A DNA stretch of 16,178 bases. Origin: Flavobacterium sp. GTDB lineage: Bacteria; Bacteroidota; Bacteroidia; Flavobacteriales; Flavobacteriaceae. A program made the translations under genes and the position numbers. Below the pieces are notes generated by a model. It saw nothing but the letters and a program-made list of their open reading frames with translations. It searched no databases and was not told the origin of the DNA. The stretch covers positions 1 to 16,178 of the forward strand of contig JAGORP010000039.1 in the NCBI GenBank assembly GCA_018062725.1, read 5' to 3'. This document shows, one piece after another, positions 1 to 8,721 of the stretch; position 1 is the first letter of the stretch; each line of letters begins with the position of its first letter.

Positions 1-240
1 ATCTTGCATTCTGTCGGCTTCGTTGACAATATTTTTAGCTTGAGCGACAATTTTTTGGCCCACTTCGGTTAATTGAATGGGTTTTTTACTTCGGTCAAAA
101 ATAATAATGTCTAATTCTTCTTCGACTTTCTGAATTTGCATACTCAAAGTCGGTTGTGTTACAAAGCATTTTTCGGCGGCAAGAGTAAAATTTTTGTGTT
201 CGGCTACTGCCAGGACATATTGAAGTTGCGTTATAGTCAT
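1..240 (-). CDS. OxyR-like LysR-family transcriptional regulator, N-terminal part (cut by window edge)
   Basis: Reading the minus strand from the ATG at 240 gives 80 open codons that run off the window. The product begins MTITQLQYVLAVAEHKNFT and continues through AAEKCFVTQPTLSMQIQKVE, which is the winged helix-turn-helix of LysR-type regulators (about residues 1-60), followed by FDRSKKPIQLTEVGQ, the usual wing and linker start. The sequence most resembles the hydrogen-peroxide regulator OxyR as found in Bacteroidota. The effector domain with the redox cysteines lies outside the window, so peroxide sensing cannot be confirmed. The gene lies 48 bases downstream of the LETM1-like gene on the same strand, and a TATATTTG box sits just upstream of its start. 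LysR family is near certain; the OxyR subtype is an inference. Confidence 0.85.
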   Translation of the reverse strand, partial: MTITQLQYVLAVAEHKNFTLAAEKCFVTQPTLSMQIQKVEEELDIIIFDRSKKPIQLTEVGQKIVAQAKNIVNEADRMQD

Positions 241-259
241 CGAATAGTAAATTTTGATG

Positions 260-267
260 CAAATATA
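260..267 (-). promoter_or_regulatory. Candidate -7 box (TATATTTG) for the OxyR-like gene
   Basis: The minus strand reads TATATTTG here, a full match to the Bacteroidota/Flavobacterium -7 consensus TAnnTTTG. It ends 19 bases before the ATG at 240, about the same distance as the identical box before marR. I see no clear TTG at the expected -33 position, so this rests on the -7 element and spacing only. Confidence 0.4.
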
Positions 268-288
268 ATTAACTATAACTTTAACTGA

Positions 289-1533
289 TTATAATTCTTT
301 GTTTAAATTTTCATTAAATGCCGATGGAAGGAGTTGTGGGATGAATTTAATTAATATTGGTAGCAACAGACTTCCGCCAGGAACCAAAAAAATAGTCAAA
401 GAAGGAACCGTTTTACAAATATCAAGGAGTTGTGTTTTTACTTTTTTCTTTTCTTCTTTGGATAATTCCCGTGAAGTAGATTTTGCCAAAAGTTGCATGA
501 GTTCTTTACTTTGGGTAATTTCAAGCAATAAACGGCTTTTATTTCGAGTAATTAAAGTTTGTACATTTTGTGTCGTTTGATCATAAAAATGTTTGACTGG
601 ATTGGAATAATTAAAGTAAGGAATAGTGGCTTTATTTGCTGTTAAAAATGCATCCATAGAATGAATACTTTTTTTGACAAATTCGGAAGGAATATCCATT
701 TTGGAAGCCAGATCGTATAGGAATTTTTCTTCGGAAGCCTCCATTTTACTATCGTTCCATAAAGCCATTCCTGCCATATCTATAAGGTAAAATTTCTCAT
801 AATTATCTTTTAAATAATCGAGCGAAATAGTCTCTAATGACCAATCAGAATTGACAGTGTTAAATTTTGAATAGCGTACAGAAGATTCAAAAAGTTTTTG
901 AAGTAAATCGTCATATTTGGTCTTTGTTTCTTTTGTTTTTAAAGCAATTGAAACGATGCTTACAATAATTTCTTCTGTTTTTTTAAGGTATTTTTGAGAA
1001 AAGCTTTCTTCTTCTATGTAGCGTTTAAAAGCGAGAACATCAATAAAAAGTAACGCATTAGTCAAAATATGAGAAAAGTTTTTACTAATGATGTTGTCAT
1101 TGGTTTTGATACGATTTGATAGGATTTTTTCTAGTTTATTTTGAATCGAATCGGTTGGTAAAAATAGGGCTAATAAGCCTGAATTCTTTGGATGTAATTC
1201 TTTGTAAAAATCGACACAAGTAGTGGTAAAATCTAATGGATCATTACTGCCTTTTGCTATTTGATATACGCCATAAAGAGAATTAAGTAAGCCTATTTTT
1301 GAAAACTCCTCTGCTGTCCAACCTTTGGTTTCAATAGGTTTTTGACAGACAAAATGAGTGGTGTATCCCACTAAAAAACCGGTATTCCTTGTAGCGGTAT
1401 AAAATGTTTCAAAATCATATAGCGCAAATTGTTCTTGTGAAGCTTGTTCAAAGAAAAATTTGTCTACCCAACCGTGCGCTGAAGGATTTATCATGATTTG
1501 ATTTTGTGGTGCAAAGCTAATTTTTTTTGCCAT
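289..1533 (-). CDS. LETM1-domain protein (LETM1-related biofilm-associated type)
   Basis: A 414-residue protein, largely helical and mostly without signal features. Residues 14-26 read MINPSAHGWVDKF. The C-terminus is the recognisable part: a charged helix LSKEEKKKVKTQLLDICK (about 357-374) is followed by a hydrophobic helix with VPSLTIFLVPGG and LLLPILIKF and ending IPQLLPSAF (about 375-406). This is the membrane-helix signature of mitochondrial LETM1, where a similar VP...FLLP...FP.(ML)LPS(TA)F pattern occurs. The protein ends eight residues later, so the ribosome-binding-like region that follows in eukaryotic LETM1 is absent. Comparable flavobacterial proteins carry the label LETM1-related biofilm-associated protein; actual function is unknown to me. 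One C-terminal membrane helix is likely. It starts 27 bases after the YdeI-family gene stop, so co-transcription is possible. Confidence 0.75.
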   Translation of the reverse strand: MAKKISFAPQNQIMINPSAHGWVDKFFFEQASQEQFALYDFETFYTATRNTGFLVGYTTHFVCQKPIETKGWTAEEFSKIGLLNSLYGVYQIAKGSNDPLDFTTTCVDFYKELHPKNSGLLALFLPTDSIQNKLEKILSNRIKTNDNIISKNFSHILTNALLFIDVLAFKRYIEEESFSQKYLKKTEEIIVSIVSIALKTKETKTKYDDLLQKLFESSVRYSKFNTVNSDWSLETISLDYLKDNYEKFYLIDMAGMALWNDSKMEASEEKFLYDLASKMDIPSEFVKKSIHSMDAFLTANKATIPYFNYSNPVKHFYDQTTQNVQTLITRNKSRLLLEITQSKELMQLLAKSTSRELSKEEKKKVKTQLLDICKTVPSLTIFLVPGGSLLLPILIKFIPQLLPSAFNENLNKEL

Positions 1534-1560
1534 TGTAGTGAAATTAATGGCAAATAATTA

Positions 1561-2124
1561 TTATCGTGATTTAATATTTTGGATACACAATTTTATAATT
1601 TCCTCGATTCTTTTTTTTCTAGTGTCTTCTCTTTTGGCTTGATTGAGCCAGTATAGATAACTTTTACGATAGGATGGACTAAAGTTAAAGTAATTGTCTA
1701 ATGCTAAAGGATTATTATCAAATGCCGATTGCAAATCTTCTGGAATTTCATGATTTTCAACGGCATCAAGTGAGGACCAGGAACCGTTTTGTTTTGCCAT
1801 TTCAATTTTTGCGAGTCCGCTTTCATGCATTAAATCTTCGGCAATTAGTTTTTCGATATAGGTTTTGTTGAGTTTACTCCACACACTTTTATCTTTTCTG
1901 GGCGTAAACGTTTGTTTACGAGTATTTTCATCAATTTTTCTCACAGTTGAATCTATCCAACCATAACAAATAGCCACTTGAACGGCTTCTTCCCAACGCA
2001 TACTTTCAAATTCACTATCCACGCGATAAAAAATCAATTCAACTCCAGTATAATGTAAATGATTGTCATGAAGCCATTCACGCCATTCGTTAGCATTTTT
2101 GAAGTAGAGAAGAGGTTTGGTCAT
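1561..2124 (-). CDS. YdeI/OmpD-associated family protein
   Basis: A 187-residue soluble protein with no signal peptide. Family marks are EAVQVAICYGWIDS at about 46-59, FTPRK followed by SVWSKLNK at about 73-87, and a C-terminal helical segment (about 131-182) with SPSYRKSYLYWLNQAKRED and the RKKRIEEII ending. That C-terminal part is the region called bacteriocin-protection YdeI or OmpD-associated domain. The length is normal for the family. The biochemical role is not established; protection from antimicrobial peptides has been proposed for some members, and nothing here tests that. It lies 30 bases after the membrane-protein gene and 27 bases before the LETM1-like gene, all on one strand. 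Confidence 0.85.
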   Translation of the reverse strand: MTKPLLYFKNANEWREWLHDNHLHYTGVELIFYRVDSEFESMRWEEAVQVAICYGWIDSTVRKIDENTRKQTFTPRKDKSVWSKLNKTYIEKLIAEDLMHESGLAKIEMAKQNGSWSSLDAVENHEIPEDLQSAFDNNPLALDNYFNFSPSYRKSYLYWLNQAKREDTRKKRIEEIIKLCIQNIKSR

Positions 2125-2154
2125 TTACGATTATTGAAGAAATTTATATAAAAA

Positions 2155-2592
2155 CTAAATAGTGCTATCTTTTTTAAATAGAAAGTAAGAAAATATGCCT
2201 AATGCTAAGGTCATTATACTTAACAACCATAAATAGTAACCAGATTCGAAGGAAATAATTTTTGCCATTGAACCACTTTCGGCACCGATAATTTCTCGCC
2301 AACTTAAAAATGAAATACTCAAAATCAGGGCTGTTAAACTTGTCTTTAAGGAAGTTTTCTTATCAACTATAAATAAAACCATAGATAGTAAACTTAGAGG
2401 ATTTGCTAACCAAATTATCCATTCGGCAATTCCACCACCCAGTATTGCGGTACTTCCCATTAGAAAATAATTAATACTGGGAATTTTTGTAATTTCATGA
2501 AATTTAATAATAATCGCAACTTGAGTAAGCGAAATAATAAATAGTATTAAACTTGAAACAATTACTATTGTTTTATAATAGTTTTTATTCAT
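2155..2592 (-). CDS. Hypothetical four-helix membrane protein
   Basis: I do not recognise a family for this 145-residue protein. Hydrophobic stretches at about 9-29, 43-76 (possibly one long or two short segments, rich in Gly and Trp), 83-97 and 118-139 suggest about four membrane helices. It ends with a Lys-rich FKKDSTI tail. There are no catalytic motifs or cysteine/histidine clusters. Its ATG is only three bases after the sodC stop codon, which strongly suggests translation from the same message as sodC. The short A-rich leader has no Shine-Dalgarno. It may be an inner-membrane accessory of unknown role. Confidence 0.7.
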   Translation of the reverse strand: MNKNYYKTIVIVSSLILFIISLTQVAIIIKFHEITKIPSINYFLMGSTAILGGGIAEWIIWLANPLSLLSMVLFIVDKKTSLKTSLTALILSISFLSWREIIGAESGSMAKIISFESGYYLWLLSIMTLALGIFSYFLFKKDSTI

Positions 2593-2595
2593 TAT

Positions 2596-3117
2596 TTATT
2601 TGATGATAGCCGTACAAGCGACTCTTCCACCGGCATTTCCAGTAGGTTGAGTGGTAAAATCATCGGCACCTTTGTGTACGATGATACTTTTGCCAATAAT
2701 GTTTTTGGTTTCATCTTCACATCCAATACACCATTCATCTGTTGAGAATTTTATGGTTCCATCTCCATTGGCATCAGCAGTGAAATTGCCAATATCACCT
2801 TTATGATGTTCAGCAGAACCCCATTTTCCGTGTTTTTTGAAGGTTGGATTCCAATGTCCGCCTGCCGAAGATGCATCGGGAGCCGAACAATCTGATTTTT
2901 CGTGTATATGAATGGCATGTTCGCCCGGCGTTAGTCCTTTAATGTTGGCTACAAAAGTCACTGTGCCGTTCTTTTCGGTAAAAATGGCGGAACCGGAAAC
3001 TTGAGTATCGCTTTTGGGTTGAAGCATTAATACTAATTCGTTTTTACTACCTGATGTTGATTTACAAGCTAAAATTAGTAAGATAAATGAGGCTGAAGCA
3101 ATTATGATCTTTTTCAT
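2596..3117 (-). CDS. sodC: Cu/Zn superoxide dismutase, lipoprotein
   Basis: A 173-residue SodC that converts superoxide to peroxide and oxygen outside the cytoplasm. The N-terminus is a lipoprotein signal with lipobox LILAC, putting the acylated Cys at 18. Metal ligands can be assigned by family pattern: His70 and His72 in HAIHIHEKSDC, the bridging His in GGHWNP (88), His96, His105 and Asp108 around HHKGDIGN, and His148 in IIVHKGADD. The active-site Arg is in GGRVAC (165), and Cys77-Cys168 would form the conserved disulfide. All catalytic residues are present. An unusual extra CxxC (WCIGC, 130-133) lies in the loop before the last copper ligand. The gene heads a run of co-directional genes with gaps of 3, 30, 27 and 48 bases, ending in an OxyR-like regulator. 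Confidence 0.95.
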   Translation of the reverse strand: MKKIIIASASFILLILACKSTSGSKNELVLMLQPKSDTQVSGSAIFTEKNGTVTFVANIKGLTPGEHAIHIHEKSDCSAPDASSAGGHWNPTFKKHGKWGSAEHHKGDIGNFTADANGDGTIKFSTDEWCIGCEDETKNIIGKSIIVHKGADDFTTQPTGNAGGRVACTAIIK

Positions 3118-3163
3118 GAGATGAAGTTTAATAGGTAAAGTTACGCAAAATACTTTATAAAGA

Positions 3164-3199
3164 AAAAAGCCACAGCAGAATTAACTACCGTGACTTTTT
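3164..3199 (-). terminator. Rho-independent-type terminator of the beta-oxidation operon
   Basis: Outer arms 3164-3173 and 3190-3199 pair over ten bases. Inner arms 3174-3178 and 3185-3189 extend the stem around an AATTAA loop. The non-Watson-Crick positions are G-U pairs only when read on the minus strand (A-C mismatches on plus), and the minus-strand stem runs into a T tract. It lies 25 bases past the acyl-CoA dehydrogenase stop, so it closes that operon before sodC. Confidence 0.8.
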
Positions 3200-3224
3200 C
3201 CACCAAACTAATTAAAATTTATTT

Positions 3225-5015
3225 TTAGAAGCAGTAGCTGTTTTCTTCTATAAGTTTAGAAGCGATTGTTTCTCTTAAAGCTACTACGTTAGGCATGTTT
3301 ACATATTTAGTAAAACGACGTAAGCCCATTAACATCATGCGTTGCTCATCACCTTCAGCGAAAGAAACAATTCCTTCTTTTCCTTTTTGTGAGATGATAT
3401 CTACAGCATTGTATAAGTATAATTGTGCCATAGCGATTTGTTCTTTTACGTTTTCGGCACCTTTAGCTTTGGCTAATTTTTCGGTACGCAAAATTCCAGA
3501 TTCAGCCATATAGATTTCGATTAACATATCAGAAGCGGCCATTAATAATTGTTGGTGTGCTTCTAAGTCTGGTCCATATTTTTGAACTGCAGCACCAGCC
3601 ACCATTAAGAATGATTTTTTTAATTTACCGATTAATTCTTTTTCTTCCGCAAATAATTCAGAATAATCAGGAGTGTCAAAATCAGGAATTCCCATTAATT
3701 CTTCTGCTACTTTCATTGCAGGGCCTAATAGATCAACGTGACCTTTCATTGCTTTTTTCACTAACATACCTACAGAAAGCATACGGTTAATTTCGTTGGT
3801 TCCTTCGTAAATACGAGCGATACGAGCATCTCTCCAAGCACTTTCCATCGGAGTATCTTCTGAGAATCCCATACCACCGAAGATTTGAATTCCTTCGTCA
3901 GCACAGTTTTGAATATCTTCGGAAACAGCCACTTTCAGGATAGAACATTCGATTGCGAATTCTTCCACACCTTTTAATTCCGCTTCTTGATGAGTAGAGC
4001 CTTCTGCTTCACGAGCCGTAATTCGGTCTTCGATGCTTTTTGCAGCACGGTAAGAAGCCGATTCACCTACGTAAGCATTTGTAGCCATAGTTGCTAATTT
4101 TGAGCGAATAGCACCGAAACTAGAAATAGGAACATTAAATTGAAGTCTTTCGTTTGCATATTTAACAGAAGCTGATATAGTACGACGTTGTGCATCTAAA
4201 CAAGCGGCTGCTAATTTGATACGTCCCACATTTAAAGCATTCATGGCAATTTTGAAACCTTCACCACGACCAGCCAACATATTTTCAACTGGAACTTTAG
4301 TATCAGCGAAGAAAACTTGACGTGTAGAAGAAGCGCGAATACCTAATTTGTGTTCTTCTTCGTTCATCGTGATTCCATTACTTGGATCATTTTCTACGAT
4401 GAAACCCGTAATGTTTTTATCGTCACCAATTCGAGCAAAAACGATAAATACCGAACAGAATCCCGCGTTGGAAATCCACATTTTTTGTCCAGTGATTTTA
4501 TAGTGTGTTCCATCTTCTGAAAGAACTGCTTTCGTTTTTCCTGAATTCGCATCCGAACCTGCTCCTGGTTCTGTTAAACAGTACGCACCAAACCATTCAC
4601 CAGACGCTAATTTAGGAACGTATTTTTTCTTTTGTTCTTCTGTACCATACAACGTAATTGGCATAGTACCAATTCCTGTGTGTGCCCCGAAAGCTGTTGA
4701 AAACGATCCTGTCGCTCCCGAAATATAATCACACACCAACATCGTAGAAACGAATCCCATTCCTAATCCGCCGTAAGCTTCAGGAACTGCAACACCTAAA
4801 AGGCCTAACTCACCGGTTTTACGCATGCATTCTTCCGTAAATTTGTAATCTTTTTTCTCAAAGCGATCTTTGTTAGGCCAAATTTCTTTGTCCACAAATT
4901 CCTTTACGGTATCGCGCATCATGATTTGTTCTTCCGAAAAATCTTCGGGAGTAAATACGTTTTCGCATTTAGTTTCTTTGACAAGGAATTGACCTCCTCT
5001 TGTAATATCTTCCAT
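3225..5015 (-). CDS. Acyl-CoA dehydrogenase, 596-residue type
   Basis: FAD enzyme for the first step of beta-oxidation, acyl-CoA to trans-2-enoyl-CoA. Visible marks are CLTEPGAGSDA (146-156) and GQKMWISNAG (176-185) for FAD and substrate, IFGGMGFSED (378-387), and the catalytic base Glu404 in RIYEGTNEINR. After about residue 420 there is a C-terminal extension of some 175 residues, as in the long VLCAD/ACAD9-like forms, so long-chain substrates are likely. I start it at the ATG at 5015, giving MEDITRGGQF. The frame stays open to an upstream Met at 5099, but that would overlap the thiolase gene and add a basic, non-conserved N-terminus. It is last in the marR-HCDH/ECH-thiolase operon, 35 bases after the thiolase stop, with a hairpin terminator behind it. 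No electron-transfer flavoprotein gene is in view. Confidence 0.93.
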   Translation of the reverse strand: MEDITRGGQFLVKETKCENVFTPEDFSEEQIMMRDTVKEFVDKEIWPNKDRFEKKDYKFTEECMRKTGELGLLGVAVPEAYGGLGMGFVSTMLVCDYISGATGSFSTAFGAHTGIGTMPITLYGTEEQKKKYVPKLASGEWFGAYCLTEPGAGSDANSGKTKAVLSEDGTHYKITGQKMWISNAGFCSVFIVFARIGDDKNITGFIVENDPSNGITMNEEEHKLGIRASSTRQVFFADTKVPVENMLAGRGEGFKIAMNALNVGRIKLAAACLDAQRRTISASVKYANERLQFNVPISSFGAIRSKLATMATNAYVGESASYRAAKSIEDRITAREAEGSTHQEAELKGVEEFAIECSILKVAVSEDIQNCADEGIQIFGGMGFSEDTPMESAWRDARIARIYEGTNEINRMLSVGMLVKKAMKGHVDLLGPAMKVAEELMGIPDFDTPDYSELFAEEKELIGKLKKSFLMVAGAAVQKYGPDLEAHQQLLMAASDMLIEIYMAESGILRTEKLAKAKGAENVKEQIAMAQLYLYNAVDIISQKGKEGIVSFAEGDEQRMMLMGLRRFTKYVNMPNVVALRETIASKLIEENSYCF

Positions 5016-5050
5016 AACTCTTGATTGTATTTTTAGTTTTTTGTTGATTC

Positions 5051-6232
5051 TTATAATAATTCGAAAACACCTGCGGTTCCCTGACCTGTACCTACACACA
5101 TAGTCACGATACCATATTTGTTGCCACGGCGTTTCATTTCGTCAAACAATTGAACAGAAAGTTTTGCACCGGTACAACCTAGAGGATGTCCTAATGCAAT
5201 AGCACCTCCGTTAACGTTGATGATATCGGGGTTTAGGTCTAATTCACGGATTACAGCCAACGATTGAGAAGCAAAAGCTTCATTCAATTCGAACAAATCG
5301 ATATCTTTTATTTGAAGACCCGCTTGTTGTACTGCTTTTGGAATTGCTTTAACCGGACCGATTCCCATAATTCTTGGTTCCACTCCTGCAGAAGCGAAGT
5401 TTACCAAACGTGCGATTGGTTCAAGGTTTAATTCTTTTACCATTTCTTCGCTCATGATTAAAACGAAAGCTGCTCCATCACTCATTTGAGAGGAGTTTCC
5501 AGCCGTTACCGAACCATCAGCAGCGAAAACAGGACGTAATCCAGAAAGTGCTTCAACCGAAGTTCCTAATCTAGGCCCTTCATCTTTAGTAACAGTATAG
5601 GATTTTGTTTCTTTTTTACCAGCTTCATTTAAGAACGTTTGTTCGACAGTAATTGGAGCAATTTGTGCATCAAATTTACCTTCGGTTTGCGCTTTTAAGG
5701 CTTTCATGTGTGATTGATAAGCAAATTCATCCTGATCGGCACGAGAAACGTTGAATTGTTTTGCAACCGCTTCAGCCGTTAATCCCATTCCCCAGTAATA
5801 ATCTTCGTGACCAGCAGCTGCGGCTTTATAATCTGGAGTTGGTTTGTAACCCCCCATCGGAATATAACTCATGCTTTCGGCGCCACCAGCAATGATACAA
5901 TGTGCCATTCCTGATTGGATTTTAGCCGTTGCCATACCAATAGTTTCTAGTCCAGAAGCACAGTAACGATTTACGGTTACTCCAGGAACATCAGTTACTT
6001 TTAATCCCATAAGCGAAATTAAACGCGCTACATTCAAGCCTTGTTCTGCTTCCGGCATGGCGTTTCCTACCATCACATCATCAATACGTGTTTTGTCAAA
6101 ATTAGGTAACTGCGCCATCATATATTCGATGGTTTCAGCGGCTAATTCGTCAGGTCTTTTAAAACGGAACAATCCTTTAGGTGCTTTTCCTACGGCTGTT
6201 CTATATCCTTTTACTATATATGCTGTTTTCAT
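5051..6232 (-). CDS. Acetyl-CoA C-acyltransferase (thiolase)
   Basis: A 393-residue thiolase for the last step of beta-oxidation, cleaving 3-ketoacyl-CoA with CoA to acetyl-CoA and a shortened acyl-CoA. The full catalytic set is visible: nucleophile Cys91 in [11 protein letters not shown], the NEAFA motif, His349 in [16 protein letters not shown], and the second Cys379 in MCVGTGQG. The length is standard for the family. The ATG lies two bases after the stop of the HCDH/ECH gene, so the two are surely co-translated from one message, matching the FadB/FadA pairing of other bacteria. A biosynthetic acetyl-CoA acetyltransferase is possible from the sequence alone, but the operon argues for the degradative 3-ketoacyl-CoA enzyme (FadA-like). 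Confidence 0.95.
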   Translation of the reverse strand: MKTAYIVKGYRTAVGKAPKGLFRFKRPDELAAETIEYMMAQLPNFDKTRIDDVMVGNAMPEAEQGLNVARLISLMGLKVTDVPGVTVNRYCASGLETIGMATAKIQSGMAHCIIAGGAESMSYIPMGGYKPTPDYKAAAAGHEDYYWGMGLTAEAVAKQFNVSRADQDEFAYQSHMKALKAQTEGKFDAQIAPITVEQTFLNEAGKKETKSYTVTKDEGPRLGTSVEALSGLRPVFAADGSVTAGNSSQMSDGAAFVLIMSEEMVKELNLEPIARLVNFASAGVEPRIMGIGPVKAIPKAVQQAGLQIKDIDLFELNEAFASQSLAVIRELDLNPDIINVNGGAIALGHPLGCTGAKLSVQLFDEMKRRGNKYGIVTMCVGTGQGTAGVFELL

Positions 6233-6234
6233 TC

Positions 6235-8625
6235 TTAGTTTCTTAGAGGTTTTCCTTTAGTTAACATAAATTGGATACGCTCCAATGTTTTTCTTTCGGT
6301 ACAAAGTGATAAGAAAGCTTCTCTTTCAATGTCTAATAAGTATTGTTCTGTTACCAATGTTGGTTCAGATAAATCACCACCAGCCATTACATAAGCCAAT
6401 TTATTAGCAATTTTTCTATCGTGTTCCGAAATGTATTGTCCTGCTTGCATTTGATCTGTTCCTACTAAGAACATTCCTAAAGCTTGTTTTCCTAATACTT
6501 TGATGTCTTTTCTGCGAACAGGTTGAGTATAACCTGCTTCCGCCATTAATAAAGCGTGTTTTTTAGCTTCCGCAATTTGACGGTCTTTATTAACAACGAC
6601 CACATCTTTTCCTTTTTGTAAAATTCCTAAATCGTAGGCTTCGTAGGCAGAGGTAGATACTTTTGCCATTGCTACGGTTAAGAAATGTTCTTGTAAGGTG
6701 TTTAATTCGACGTCGTTTTTACGGTATAAATCGCTGGCGCGTAAGGCAAATTCTTTAGATCCACCACCACCTGGAATAACCCCAACACCGAATTCTACTA
6801 ATCCGATGTAGGTTTCGGCAGCAGCCACAATTTTATCGGCATGCATCGAAAGTTCACAACCACCACCCAAAGTCATTCCGTGTGGTGCAGAAATAACAGG
6901 AATTGAAGAATAACGAGCGCGCATCATCGTGTCTTGGAACATTTTGATAGCCATGTTTAACTCATCATATTCTTGTTCTACAGCCATCATGAAAATCATT
7001 CCAATGTTGGCACCTACAGAGAAATTAGCAGCTTGATTTCCAATTACTAATCCGTTATATTCTTTTTCAGCCATATCGATGGCTTTATTGATTCCTTGTA
7101 AAACGCCACCACCGATGGTATTCATTTTAGAGTGGAATTCTAAGTTTAAGATTCCGTCTCCGATATTATGAACGGTACAATCGGCATTACCCCAAACTTT
7201 TTTGCTTTCGCGAATATTGTTCAGGATGATAAAAGCGTCTTGTCCTGGTACTTTTACCTGTGATTTTGAAGCAGTACTGTAAAAATGAGTAGCGCCTTCT
7301 TTTACGGTATAGAAAGAGGTGTTTCCAGAAGCAATCATATCGTTAACCCAAGCAGCTGGCTCATAACCTTCCGCTTTCATTAATTCGATTCCTTTTGCTA
7401 CTCCGATAGCATCCCAAATTTCGAAAGGACCATTTTCCCAACCGAAACCAGCTTTCATGGCGTCGTCAATTTTGTAGAAATCGTCTGTAATTTCAGGAAC
7501 TCTATTGGAAACATAAGCAAACATAGAAGAGAATGATTTTCTGTAAAATTCTCCTGCTTTGTCTTTTCCTTTGACTAATACTTTGAATCGATCAATTGGT
7601 TTGTCAATTGTTTTGGTCAGCTCTAAAGTTGCAAATGATGCTCTTTTAGAGGCTCTGTATTCTAAAGTATTTAAATCTAAAGATAAAATTTCTTTGCCTT
7701 CTTTTTTGTAGAAACCTTGTCCAGTTTTGCTTCCTAACCATTTGTTTTCCATCATTTTGTTGATGAAATCTGGTAATTTGAATAATTCGTGGGCTTCGTC
7801 GTTTGGACAGTTTTCGTAAATTCCGTTAGCAACGTGAACCAAAGTATCTAAACCAACCACATCAACGGTTCTGAAAGTAGCCGATTTTGGGCGACCAATT
7901 ACCGGCCCCGTTAATTTATCAACCTCTTCAATCGTTAATCCCATGTCTTTTACCAAGTGGAATAAACTTTGAATTCCGAAGATTCCGATTCTATTTCCAA
8001 TAAAAGCTGGAGTATCTTTAGCGATTACAGAGGTTTTTCCTAAGAATTGTTCTCCGTAGTTATTTAAGAAATCCAATACTTCTGTGGAAGTTTTTGGACC
8101 TGGAATGATTTCGAATAATTTTAAATAACGAGCTGGGTTGAAGAAGTGTGTTCCGCAGAAATGTTTTTGGAAGTCTTCGCTGCGCCCTTCACTCATAAAA
8201 TGAATAGGAATACCAGAAGTATTTGAAGTAATTAAAGTGCCTGGTTTGCGGTATTTTTCAATTTGCTCGAAAACCGACTTTTTAATGTCTAATCGTTCTA
8301 CAACTACTTCAATGATCCAATCGACATCTTTGATTTTTTCTAAATCATCCGTCGTATTTCCTGTTGTAATTCGGCTTGCGAATTTTTGATCATAAATCGG
8401 AGAGGGCTTCGACTTTAGTGCATTAGCTAAACTGTCATTCACTAATCGATTGCGAACGATTTTGTTTTCTAATGTCAAACCTTTCTTTTGCTCTACTTCG
8501 TTTAATTCACGAGGTACAATATCAAGGAGTAAAACTTCTACTCCAATATTGGCAAAATGGCACGCAATACCTGATCCCATGATACCGGATCCGACAACTG
8601 CAACTTTTTTAATTGTTCTTTTCAT
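6235..8625 (-). CDS. 3-hydroxyacyl-CoA dehydrogenase/enoyl-CoA hydratase fusion (FadN-like order)
   Basis: A 796-residue bifunctional enzyme for the middle two beta-oxidation steps. The dehydrogenase comes first: NAD-binding VVGSGIMGSG (Gly12, 14, 17), NTSGIPI (135-141), and catalytic His160 in GTHFFNPARY. Two helical dehydrogenase C-terminal domains follow to about 450. The hydratase (crotonase fold) is second, from about 460: oxyanion-hole region NFSVGANIGM, HGMTLGGGCELS with Glu591, and YIGLVEFGVG with Glu611, so both catalytic glutamates are present. This order is that of Bacillus FadN and the reverse of E. coli FadB. I start at 8625 (MKRTIKKVAVVG), right before the nucleotide-binding strand. 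An in-frame Met at 8676 would add 17 polar residues of no recognised type. The gene follows marR by 96 bases. Confidence 0.94.
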   Translation of the reverse strand: MKRTIKKVAVVGSGIMGSGIACHFANIGVEVLLLDIVPRELNEVEQKKGLTLENKIVRNRLVNDSLANALKSKPSPIYDQKFASRITTGNTTDDLEKIKDVDWIIEVVVERLDIKKSVFEQIEKYRKPGTLITSNTSGIPIHFMSEGRSEDFQKHFCGTHFFNPARYLKLFEIIPGPKTSTEVLDFLNNYGEQFLGKTSVIAKDTPAFIGNRIGIFGIQSLFHLVKDMGLTIEEVDKLTGPVIGRPKSATFRTVDVVGLDTLVHVANGIYENCPNDEAHELFKLPDFINKMMENKWLGSKTGQGFYKKEGKEILSLDLNTLEYRASKRASFATLELTKTIDKPIDRFKVLVKGKDKAGEFYRKSFSSMFAYVSNRVPEITDDFYKIDDAMKAGFGWENGPFEIWDAIGVAKGIELMKAEGYEPAAWVNDMIASGNTSFYTVKEGATHFYSTASKSQVKVPGQDAFIILNNIRESKKVWGNADCTVHNIGDGILNLEFHSKMNTIGGGVLQGINKAIDMAEKEYNGLVIGNQAANFSVGANIGMIFMMAVEQEYDELNMAIKMFQDTMMRARYSSIPVISAPHGMTLGGGCELSMHADKIVAAAETYIGLVEFGVGVIPGGGGSKEFALRASDLYRKNDVELNTLQEHFLTVAMAKVSTSAYEAYDLGILQKGKDVVVVNKDRQIAEAKKHALLMAEAGYTQPVRRKDIKVLGKQALGMFLVGTDQMQAGQYISEHDRKIANKLAYVMAGGDLSEPTLVTEQYLLDIEREAFLSLCTERKTLERIQFMLTKGKPLRN

Positions 8626-8721
8626 TTCACAATTTTGTTTATTTTCATTTGGGTTCGATGAATCTCGTTTAATCAAGTTTTGTTTCTTTTTGAAAGTGAC
8701 TTGAAACTGCTTTCATCATAA

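Noticed and set aside
299..580. Plus-strand open frame inside the LETM1-like gene
   Set aside because: It lies fully antisense to a well-supported gene, shows no recognisable motif, and has an unlikely composition. The same holds for the plus-strand frames at 3295-3513, 3557-3790, 6057-6260, 8450-8704, 11402-11638, 12050-12271 and 13338-13640.
5016..5099. N-terminal extension of 28 residues on the acyl-CoA dehydrogenase
   Set aside because: The open frame continues upstream to 5099, but it would overlap the thiolase end and adds a basic sequence not typical of the family. MEDITRGGQF at 5015 is a better start.
8626..8676. N-terminal extension of 17 residues on the HCDH/ECH fusion
   Set aside because: The family starts directly before the NAD-binding strand. 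The upstream residues are polar and unlike a targeting signal.
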